Positions 1 through 5,466 of a stretch of 12,912 bases of DNA are shown here, one piece after another (the first letter of the stretch is position 1; each line of letters begins with the position of its first letter). The notes beneath the pieces were generated by a model. It was given only the letters and a program-made list of their open reading frames with translations, did no database searches and had not been told where the DNA came from. Position numbers and translations under genes: made by a program. This stretch comes from Actinomycetota bacterium (GTDB lineage: Bacteria > Actinomycetota > UBA4738), in the NCBI GenBank assembly GCA_005885015.1, contig VAYG01000076.1:1-12912 (forward strand). The letters run 5' to 3'.

Positions 1-99
1 ATGGCGGTCATCGCGGAGCGCCAGCCCGTCGTGGCCAGGCGTCTCCTGGAAACGATGGCCAGGCGGCTCAGAGCGAACGAGAAGTCCCTCACCGCCTGA
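1..99 (+). CDS. C-terminal end of a probable cyclic-nucleotide-binding (Crp/Fnr-like effector domain) protein, partial
   Basis: The frame is open from the left edge to TGA at 97-99 and gives 32 residues. The segment VVARRLLETMARRLRANEKS has the look of the amphipathic C-terminal helix of a cNMP-binding domain, where 'x-A-x-x-L-L-x-x-[LM]-A-R-R-L-R' is typical. The first codon in the window happens to be ATG but is most likely internal, because a 32-residue product would be only a domain tail. There is no DNA-binding helix-turn-helix after it, so the protein ends with the sensor domain or carries its other domains upstream. It lies 43 nt before the MeaB gene in the same direction. The family call rests on one helix and is tentative. 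Confidence 0.45.
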   Translation: MAVIAERQPVVARRLLETMARRLRANEKSLTA

Positions 100-129
100 C
101 CGGCGAGGTCCCGGGCCCTCCTCGCCGGG

Positions 130-135
130 TACGCT
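130..135 (+). promoter_or_regulatory. Putative -10 element of a leaderless promoter for the MeaB gene
   Basis: TACGCT fits the TAnnnT -10 pattern and ends 7 nt before the GTG start at 143, so transcription would begin at or next to the start codon. No purine-rich Shine-Dalgarno sequence lies between them, which agrees with leaderless translation. No convincing -35 hexamer is visible 16-18 nt upstream. Confidence 0.4.
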
Positions 136-142
136 GGGCGGC

Positions 143-1093
143 GTGAACCCCGCCGAGCTCGCGAAGAACGTGCTGGCCGGGGATCGCCGCTCGGTGGCCC
201 GGGCCATCTCGATGGTGGAGGACGGAGCGAATGACCTGCCGGCGCTGTCCGAGGCCCTCTATCCGCACACCGGCAAGGCCTACACGGTCGGGCTGACGGG
301 TTCCCCGGGCGTCGGGAAGTCCAGTCTGGCCGAACAGCTGGTGCGGGCGGCCCGGGCCCGGGAGCAGACCGTGGCCGTGCTCGCCATCGACCCGACATCC
401 CCCTTCACCGGCGGCGCGCTCCTCGGGGACCGGCTCCGGATGCAGGCCCACGCCACGGACTCGGGAGTGTTCATCCGCTCGATGGCAACGCGAGGCCACC
501 TGGGGGGTATGGCGCTGGCCGCTCCGGAAGCTCTGCGGATCCTGGACGCCTCGGGGAAGGACCTCGTCATCGTGGAGACCGTCGGCGTGGGGCAGGCGGA
601 GGTCGAGGTGGCCACCGCCACCGACACCACCATGGTGGTCGTGGCCCCCGGCTGGGGCGACTACGTTCAGGTTGCCAAGGCCGGCATCCTGGAGATCGCC
701 GACGTGTTCGTGGTGAACAAGGCGGATCGTGGCGGCGCCGAGGACGCGGTCCGGGAGTTGCGGAACATGCTTCGGATGGGCCCGATGGCTGAGTGGACTC
801 CTCCGATCGTCAAGACCTCCACGGTGAACGGCGAAGGGGCCGACGACCTGTGGGACGCCATCGAACGGCACCGCAAGCACCAGGAATCCGCCGGCTCGCT
901 CGGCGAGAAGCGGCGCCGCCGCATCGTGGAGGAGGTCAAGAGCATGGTGGCCTTCCGGTTGCGCGAGCGAACCGCGGTGCTGCTGAAGGACGAGCCGGAC
1001 GGACTGGTGGAGCGCCTCGAGGCGAGGACGCTCGATCCATACCAGGCTGCGGAGGAGCTCCTCCGGACGCTGGGTCCCGGAGCCCTCCCGTAA
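143..1093 (+). CDS. meaB: MeaB/ArgK-type G-protein chaperone of B12-dependent acyl-CoA mutase
   Basis: This 316-residue GTPase belongs to the SIMIBI-class MeaB family, which gates adenosylcobalamin delivery to, and protects, acyl-CoA mutases in the cytoplasm. The P-loop GSPGVGKS is at residues 53-60. The family stretch DPTSPFTGGALLGDR is at 83-97, SMATRGHLGG at 113-122, the switch-like segment ETVGVGQAE at 145-153 and the guanine-specificity motif NKAD at 192-195. Length matches the usual 310-330 residues. One small deviation is GQA where GQS is common. The GTG start is chosen because an upstream TACGCT box makes it leaderless and the N-terminal helix begins there. The mutase large subunit follows after about 80 nt, the expected chaperone-client pairing. 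The family call is secure; whether the client uses methylmalonyl-CoA or another acyl-CoA depends on the mutase. Confidence 0.93.
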   Translation: MNPAELAKNVLAGDRRSVARAISMVEDGANDLPALSEALYPHTGKAYTVGLTGSPGVGKSSLAEQLVRAARAREQTVAVLAIDPTSPFTGGALLGDRLRMQAHATDSGVFIRSMATRGHLGGMALAAPEALRILDASGKDLVIVETVGVGQAEVEVATATDTTMVVVAPGWGDYVQVAKAGILEIADVFVVNKADRGGAEDAVRELRNMLRMGPMAEWTPPIVKTSTVNGEGADDLWDAIERHRKHQESAGSLGEKRRRRIVEEVKSMVAFRLRERTAVLLKDEPDGLVERLEARTLDPYQAAEELLRTLGPGALP

Positions 1094-1131
1094 CCGGGCG
1101 AGCCGTCGTCGGTATCGGCCACGGTCGGAGA

Positions 1132-1137
1132 TACTGT
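1132..1137 (+). promoter_or_regulatory. Possible -10 element in front of the mutase gene
   Basis: TACTGT fits TAnnnT and lies in the gap between the chaperone and the mutase, 35 nt before the favoured ATG at 1173. No clear -35 is visible. The gap is wider than any in the downstream surface operon, so a separate mutase transcript is plausible but not shown. Confidence 0.25.
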
Positions 1138-1163
1138 CGAGGAACGAATTGAGTCGGTCTCCT

Positions 1164-1170
1164 GGAGAGG
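1164..1170 (+). promoter_or_regulatory. Ribosome binding site deciding the mutase start
   Basis: GGAGAGG lies 2 nt before ATG at 1173 (5 nt from the GGAG core). It is downstream of the alternative TTG at 1149, so it supports the ATG and argues against the eight extra residues. Confidence 0.6.
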
Positions 1171-1172
1171 GC

Positions 1173-2831
1173 ATGGAGCGAGCGCAGTTCGAACGGTGGA
1201 TGGAGCACTACCGCAAGGCGGGGGAGCGGGACGCGGACTTCGAGACCCTGTCGGGCGAGCCGCTCGAGCCTCTGTACGGCCCGGAGCACGTCAAGGACCT
1301 CGACTACGACCGCGATCTGGGGTATCCGGGCCACTACCCGATGACCCGGGGCGTCTACCACACCATGTACCGAGGCCGGTTGTGGACGATGCGGCAGTTC
1401 GCCGGCTACGGAACTGCCAAGGAGACGAACGCCCGGTACAAGTTCCTGCTGCGGCAGGGTCAGGGTGGGTTGTCCGTCGCCTTCGACATGCCCACGTTGA
1501 TGGGACGGGACTCGGACGATCCGCGTAGCGAGGGCGAGGTCGGCCGGTGCGGCGTGGCCACCGACTCGCTGTCCGACTTCGAGACGCTCTTCGAGGGCAT
1601 CCCCCTCGGCGACATCACGACCTCGATGACGATCAGCGGCCCGGCCACGATCCTGTTCGCCTTCTTCCTTGCCGCGGCGGAGCGCCAGGGCGTGCCGTGG
1701 AAGACGCTGGACGGCACCCTCCAGACCGACATCCTCAAGGAGTACATCGCCCAGAAGGAATGGATCTTCCCGCCTCGCCCGCACCTCCGCCTGATCGGTG
1801 ATCTCATCGAGTTCTGCGCGCAGGAAGTCCCCAAGTTCCATCCGATCAGCGTGTCCGGCTATCACATCCGGGAGGCGGGCTCGACGGCACAGCAGGAGCT
1901 CGCGTTCACGCTGGCGGACGGGTTCTCCTACGTGGAGCTGGGCCTCGACCGCGGGCTGGACGTGGACGCGTTTTCCCAGGGCCTGTCGTTCTTCTTCAAC
2001 GCGCACATCGACTTCTTCGAGGAGATCGCCAAGTATCGGGCGGCCCGTCGGATCTGGGCCCGGTGGCTGCGGGGCCGCTACGGGGCGAAGGCCGAACAGA
2101 GCTGGCGTCTTCGGTTCCACACCCAGACGGCCGGATGCTCGCTCACCGCGCAGCAGCCCGAGAACAACATCGTGCGGACGGCGATCGAAGCGCTGGCCGC
2201 GGTGCTCGGCGGGACGCAGTCCCTGCACACGAACGCGCTGGACGAGGTACTGGCCCTCCCCACCGAGAAGGCGGCCCAGATCGCCCTGCGGACCCAGCAG
2301 ATCATCGCCCACGAGACGGGCGTCGCCAGCGTGATCGATCCGCTGGGCGGCTCCTACTTCGTGGAGTCCCTCACGGACCGGATGGAGGAGGCCGCCGAGG
2401 AGTACTTCGCGAAGATCGAAGAGATGGGAAGGGGATCCATGCTGGAGGGAATGCTCGTGGGGATCGAGCGAGGGTACTTCCAGTCGGAGATCGCCGACGC
2501 CGCCTACCGCGAGCAGGAGCTGTACGAGAAGGGCCGGCTGGTCAGGGTCGGCGTGAACGAGTTCGTCGATCCGACCGAAGGGCCGATCGACGTGCTGGTG
2601 ATCCCGCCGGAGACGGAGGGACGGCAGATCGATTCGGTGCGCGGCCTCCGGGCCCGGCGGGACCAGGTGCAGGCCCATGCTGCGCTCGAGAAGCTGACGG
2701 CACTGGCGAGGACGGACGAGAACCTCATCCCTCCGCTGGTCGACTGCGCCCGGGCCTACTGCACCGAGGGCGAGATCGTGGGAGCCCTCAAGCAGGTCTT
2801 CGGCGAGTACACCGAGAGCCCGCGCTTCTAG
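1173..2831 (+). CDS. Adenosylcobalamin-dependent acyl-CoA mutase, large subunit (isobutyryl-CoA mutase-like specificity residues)
   Basis: This is a 552-residue catalytic (TIM-barrel) subunit of the methylmalonyl/isobutyryl-CoA mutase family, which performs radical 1,2-carbon-skeleton rearrangement of acyl-CoAs. Family blocks include GLSVAFDMPTLMGRDSDDP (99-117), the T-x-Q...ILKE block (182-190), SGYHIREAG (228-236) with catalytic His231, LRFHTQTAG and LHTNALDE. The product stops without a C-terminal B12-binding domain (no DxHxxG), so it needs a separate small subunit, absent here. Known specificity positions, numbered as in Propionibacterium mutase, are Tyr89/Arg207 for methylmalonyl-CoA and Phe/Gln for isobutyryl-CoA. 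Here they are Phe76 and Gln194, with the same spacing of 118; His231 lies 155 after Phe76, as His244 does after Tyr89. Residue 103 is Ala, not the Asp of 2-hydroxyisobutyryl-CoA mutase. It follows meaB. Isobutyryl-CoA mutase large subunit (icmA-like) is my best reading; the exact substrate is inferred. Confidence 0.9.
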   Translation: MERAQFERWMEHYRKAGERDADFETLSGEPLEPLYGPEHVKDLDYDRDLGYPGHYPMTRGVYHTMYRGRLWTMRQFAGYGTAKETNARYKFLLRQGQGGLSVAFDMPTLMGRDSDDPRSEGEVGRCGVATDSLSDFETLFEGIPLGDITTSMTISGPATILFAFFLAAAERQGVPWKTLDGTLQTDILKEYIAQKEWIFPPRPHLRLIGDLIEFCAQEVPKFHPISVSGYHIREAGSTAQQELAFTLADGFSYVELGLDRGLDVDAFSQGLSFFFNAHIDFFEEIAKYRAARRIWARWLRGRYGAKAEQSWRLRFHTQTAGCSLTAQQPENNIVRTAIEALAAVLGGTQSLHTNALDEVLALPTEKAAQIALRTQQIIAHETGVASVIDPLGGSYFVESLTDRMEEAAEEYFAKIEEMGRGSMLEGMLVGIERGYFQSEIADAAYREQELYEKGRLVRVGVNEFVDPTEGPIDVLVIPPETEGRQIDSVRGLRARRDQVQAHAALEKLTALARTDENLIPPLVDCARAYCTEGEIVGALKQVFGEYTESPRF

Positions 2832-2918
2832 CCGCGGCCGGCCTGCGCCTTCCGACGGGCCACATCGCCCGATCGACCGTCCCCCGCGCGGGAGGCTCGG
2901 TATCCGCCGCCCCGCCGA

Positions 2919-2946
2919 TTGCGCCCGCGGCCGGAGCGCCTAGGGT
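2919..2946 (+). promoter_or_regulatory. Putative promoter of the PAS-domain gene
   Basis: TTGCGC (2919-2924) and TAGGGT (2941-2946) are separated by 16 nt, a good match to a primary-sigma promoter with a TAnnnT -10. Transcription would start near 2953 and give a leader of about 22 nt containing the GGGAGGG ribosome binding site. It is the best-formed -35/-10 pair I found in the window. Confidence 0.5.
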
Positions 2947-2961
2947 TGTGCACACCAGAAC

Positions 2962-2968
2962 GGGAGGG
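2962..2968 (+). promoter_or_regulatory. Ribosome binding site of the PAS-domain gene
   Basis: GGGAGGG lies 6 nt before the GTG at 2975. It selects that start over an in-frame GTG at 2948 that has no such site. Confidence 0.6.
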
Positions 2969-2974
2969 AACCGC

Positions 2975-3427
2975 GTGAAGCAGTGGGAACTTCGAGGGAT
3001 CACCGTGACCGCCGACCGTCAGGCCGACGGGCCCGTCGACGCCATGGATCCCCTGCGCATCCTGGTCAATCAGCTGCCGGCGCTGTTCTGGACCACGGAC
3101 CCCGATCTGGTGCTCACGTCCTCGCTCGGGGCCGAGCTCGACCGGCTCGGCCTCGGGCCCAATCAGTTGGTGGGCGCGCGGCTCGCCGAGCTGTTCGAGA
3201 TGCCCGAGGACGCCGAGCTGATCGACGCCCATCGGGAAGCGCTCGCCGGCGGTTCGGTGCGGTTCCAGGCCCGATGGGGCGGGCGGGCCATCCGCGCGCG
3301 GGTGGCTCCGCTGCGCGACTCGGGCGGCCAGGTCATCGGGACGATCTGCGTCGCCCTCGAGGATGAGGTCGACACGCCAGTCACCGCCCGGTCCCCGCGG
3401 CGGGCGGTGGCCGGCGCGGCACGGTAG
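2975..3427 (+). CDS. Small stand-alone PAS-domain protein
   Basis: This 150-residue cytoplasmic protein is almost entirely one PAS fold. The opening LRILVNQLPALFWTTDPDLV (27-46) is the usual first strand and turn of a PAS domain ('lPa.vwttD.dl'). VGARLAELFE (67-76) is the central helical segment, and IRARVAPLRDSGGQVIGTIC (106-125) supplies the paired C-terminal strands. No kinase, GGDEF, helix-turn-helix or other output domain follows, and the last 20 residues are a basic tail. It would sense a small ligand or mediate protein contacts, but no cofactor residue can be read from the sequence. It has its own promoter and ribosome binding site, sits 143 nt after the mutase, and faces the convergent transporter gene. 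The partner is unknown. Confidence 0.8.
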   Translation: MKQWELRGITVTADRQADGPVDAMDPLRILVNQLPALFWTTDPDLVLTSSLGAELDRLGLGPNQLVGARLAELFEMPEDAELIDAHREALAGGSVRFQARWGGRAIRARVAPLRDSGGQVIGTICVALEDEVDTPVTARSPRRAVAGAAR

Positions 3428-3482
3428 CGCCGCCTCGCTGAAACCGACTCTCGGGAGAATCCCCGGCTTTGCACAGGGCAGG

Positions 3483-4082
3483 CTAGTGATGTTCCGGATG
3501 CCGCCCTGTGATGGCCTCGTACCCTTCGCTCAGGGCCAAGCCGGCGATTCCGAGGGCGGCGATCGGATCGGCCCACCACCACCCGAATGCCGCATTGAGG
3601 GCCAGCCCGGCCAATGTGACGGCCGATAGCAGGGCACACAGACGAGTCTCCCGACTGTCCGCGATCAGTGGCTGGCATTCGATCTGGTGGCCTTCGCGGT
3701 GCTTGGCTGCGGCCAGGAACCACATCGTGGCGATCGACAAGGCCGTGAGGATCACTCCTGGAATGGACTCATGGGGTCGGGCCCTGCCCAGCAGGTCCCA
3801 GGTGGCCTCTATGACGATGTAGACGGCCAGGAGGAAGAAGCTGCCGCCGATCAGCCGAAGGAAGATCTGCTCGGCCTTTCCCTCGGCGTGCTCATGGTGG
3901 CTCCGCAGCTCGATCAGGACCACCACCGCCGAGAAAACCTCGATCACCGAATCGAAGCCGAAAGCGGTCAGAGCGATGGAGCCCGCCAGGAAGCCGAAGA
4001 TCAGGGCGATAACAGCTTCGGCCGAGTTCCAGGCGATGGTCGCGTACTCCAGCCGATAGGCGCGCCGAAGGTCATGGATCAC
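3483..4082 (-). CDS. Short cation diffusion facilitator-like transporter, TM domain only
   Basis: This 199-residue membrane protein belongs to the CDF superfamily of divalent-cation/proton antiporters. Hydrophobic segments lie at about 14-34, 36-58, 76-98, 106-126, 147-168 and 172-188, giving the expected six helices. There is no cytoplasmic C-terminal metal-sensing domain; the protein ends with HPEHH. The TM2 site reads DSVIE (Asp44, Glu48) where many CDFs have DxxxD or HxxxD. The TM5 site reads ETRLC (Glu145, Cys149) where HxxxD is usual. A His/Glu-rich loop HHEHAEG (62-68) follows TM2. The family-typical WWWADP turn is at 168-173. The start is the GTG at 4080-4082; the open frame extends further upstream but loses family character and would run into the divergent gene. 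Metal identity is not determined. Confidence 0.82.
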   Translation of the reverse strand: MIHDLRRAYRLEYATIAWNSAEAVIALIFGFLAGSIALTAFGFDSVIEVFSAVVVLIELRSHHEHAEGKAEQIFLRLIGGSFFLLAVYIVIEATWDLLGRARPHESIPGVILTALSIATMWFLAAAKHREGHQIECQPLIADSRETRLCALLSAVTLAGLALNAAFGWWWADPIAALGIAGLALSEGYEAITGRHPEHH

Positions 4083-4110
4083 GGTGGGAGTGTGCCACCT
4101 CCAAGGGTCG

Positions 4111-4116
4111 TATCCT
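4111..4116 (+). promoter_or_regulatory. -10 element of a leaderless promoter for the four-helix membrane protein
   Basis: TATCCT lies 5 nt before GTG 4122 and 8 nt before ATG 4125, so the predicted transcription start falls on the start codon region and no Shine-Dalgarno sequence can fit. The same hexamer stands at nearly the same distance in front of the glycosyltransferase gene at the right end. No -35 is visible. The box lies in the short spacer shared with the divergent transporter gene. Confidence 0.5.
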
Positions 4117-4124
4117 TTGCCGTG

Positions 4125-4712
4125 ATGGACACGCGGCGGAGCGTCGGCAGGCTCGTCCTGGCGGGTGCCGCGTTCGCCGGCGTCATCCTCGGGCACTGGC
4201 TGAGCTATCTGATCGCCCTCCCCGACGCCCACCAACGAACGGTGGCCCTGGCGTCCGCAGGACACGGCTACTGGGTCTCCGCGGTCAAGCTCGCGGTGAC
4301 CTGTGCCGTCGTCGCGGTGGCATCCGAAGCCATCCGGCGGACACGGGCGGCCCTGGGGAGGGACTCCGCGCCCGAGGTCGGACCGTCGGGACTGGCCGTC
4401 CGACTGGCCACCCTTCAGGTCCTGGGGTTCGTCGCGATGGAGGTGTCCGAGCGCGTCACGGCGGGAGCTCCGGTCGCCTCGGTCTTCCAGCACCATCTGT
4501 TCGTCCTGGGCATCCTCATCCAACTCTTGGTGGCGGCGGTGGTGGCCCTTACGCTGTTCCTGGTCGGAAGGGCCGCGGTGGCCATCGTTGTGGCGCTGGC
4601 GACCCGTCGCTCGCGTCCTCCCTCCCCCCACGGCTTCCCTGCCCGTTCCTGGATCGCCGTCCAGCGGTGGGCCGTCGCCGCGAGCGGGCCCCGCGGTCCT
4701 CCCTCCCGGTAG
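4125..4712 (+). CDS. Four-helix membrane protein of unknown function
   Basis: The product has 195 residues (196 if the adjacent GTG at 4122 is used). Hydrophobic segments lie at about 9-31, 49-69, 90-108 and 122-158; the last is long enough for one very long or two short helices. Histidines occur at 24, 36, 47, 123 and 124, near membrane boundaries (GHWLSYLI, SAGHGYW, FQHHLF). A linker of about 20 residues rich in charged residues separates helices 2 and 3. The tail after 160 is Arg/Pro/Ser-rich and looks unconstrained. I do not recognise a named family. It lies 79 nt before the surface operon in the same direction and divergent from a cation transporter. Accessory membrane protein of the metal/copper neighbourhood is a guess from context only. 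Confidence 0.72.
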   Translation: MDTRRSVGRLVLAGAAFAGVILGHWLSYLIALPDAHQRTVALASAGHGYWVSAVKLAVTCAVVAVASEAIRRTRAALGRDSAPEVGPSGLAVRLATLQVLGFVAMEVSERVTAGAPVASVFQHHLFVLGILIQLLVAAVVALTLFLVGRAAVAIVVALATRRSRPPSPHGFPARSWIAVQRWAVAASGPRGPPSR

Positions 4713-4779
4713 ACACCTCCCACGCCCGCCCGGCGAGGCCGAAGGATGTCCGCGCCGGGTGTTGGAAGCCCACTTACCA

Positions 4780-4784
4780 GGGAG
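4780..4784 (+). promoter_or_regulatory. Ribosome binding site opening the surface operon
   Basis: GGGAG lies 7 nt before ATG 4792. It is the strongest site in the operon and fixes the start immediately before a canonical signal peptide. I see no convincing -35/-10 pair in the 79-nt gap before it, so the operon may begin here or read through from the preceding membrane-protein gene. Confidence 0.55.
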
Positions 4785-4791
4785 AAATTCG

Positions 4792-5463
4792 ATGAAGAGG
4801 ATGCTGTCGCTCGCCGCGGTAGCGGGAGTCGCCGCGGGAACCTGGCTCCTGGCCGGGGCCATGCCGGCTTCCGCGCACGAGGAAGTGAAGCTGGGGACCG
4901 TGGATTTCGAGATCGGCTTCTTGAACGAGCCGGTCTATGTCGGCTTCCAGAACGGTGTTTTCCTCTCGATCCATCGAGACGGCGAGCGGCCCGTCACGAA
5001 CGCCGCGGACACCCTGAACGTGGAAGTGGAATACGGGACGCAGACAATGCAAGTGGCCCTGGAACCGAACTTCGATGCGGATCAGGGCGGCGCTCCCGGC
5101 GATTACGTCGCACATTTCATCCCGACTCGTCCCGGTAAGTACACGTTCCACCTGTCCGGCTCGATGGCCGGACAACAGATCGACCAGAGCTTCACGTCCG
5201 GTCCGACGAGCTTCGATGAGGCGGTCGATCCCGCCTCCGTGGAGTTCCCCGCTAAGGACCCGACTACCGGACAGCTCGCCGAGCGGTTGGACCGGGACAT
5301 CCCTCGGATCCAGTTGGCCGTTCTGACCCGGGCGGCCCGCGCCCAGCGGCGCGCGAGCAGCGCTCGGACGCTGGCCGTGGTCGGCGTGGCCCTGGGCGCG
5401 CTCGGGCTCCTGACCGGGGTGGCGGCACTGGTCGTCGCGGCCCGGCGGGGTCGTCCCGCCTGA
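4792..5463 (+). CDS. Secreted, C-terminally membrane-anchored protein of a CopC-associated family
   Basis: The product has 223 residues. A signal peptide occupies 1-28 (basic MKR, hydrophobic core, ASA before the cut), giving a predicted mature protein starting HEEVKLG with His29 first. Residues 35-140 alternate hydrophobic and polar positions as in a beta-sandwich; NEPVYVGFQNGVFLSI (45-60) and PTRPGKYTFHLSG (111-123) are its most distinctive stretches. A charged helical linker (158-190) leads to one membrane helix (193-216) and a basic end, so the domain faces outward. Proteins like this occur beside CopC/CopD genes in Gram-positive and Chloroflexi-type genomes, from my memory of the family. 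Copper binding through the N-terminal His is inference. It precedes the CopC-CopD gene by 3 nt. Confidence 0.75.
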   Translation: MKRMLSLAAVAGVAAGTWLLAGAMPASAHEEVKLGTVDFEIGFLNEPVYVGFQNGVFLSIHRDGERPVTNAADTLNVEVEYGTQTMQVALEPNFDADQGGAPGDYVAHFIPTRPGKYTFHLSGSMAGQQIDQSFTSGPTSFDEAVDPASVEFPAKDPTTGQLAERLDRDIPRIQLAVLTRAARAQRRASSARTLAVVGVALGALGLLTGVAALVVAARRGRPA

Positions 5464-5466
5464 GGC

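Noticed and set aside
1149..1172. Eight-residue N-terminal extension of the mutase from a TTG at 1149
   Set aside because: GGAGAGG at 1164-1170 directly precedes ATG 1173 and would lie inside the extended reading frame.
936..2678. Long minus-strand open frame (580 codons) opposite the mutase
   Set aside because: It is antisense to a fully conserved enzyme, has Arg/Gly/Pro/His-rich composition typical of reversed GC-rich coding DNA, and contains no recognisable motif. Several other long antisense frames (for example 89-1174 and 6238-7338) are rejected for the same reason.
1173..2831. 2-hydroxyisobutyryl-CoA mutase as identity of the large subunit
   Set aside because: The diagnostic Ile and Asp are Phe76 and Ala103 here. 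Only the Gln is shared, and isobutyryl-CoA mutase has that too.
2883..2892. Palindrome CCCGCGCGGG after the mutase as an intrinsic terminator
   Set aside because: The stem leaves no room for a normal loop and no T-run follows; such GC palindromes are expected by chance in this DNA.
4083..4862. Extending the minus-strand transporter upstream to an ATG at 4862
   Set aside because: The added 260 residues are low-complexity antisense of the four-helix protein and the operon start; family similarity begins right after the GTG at 4080-4082.
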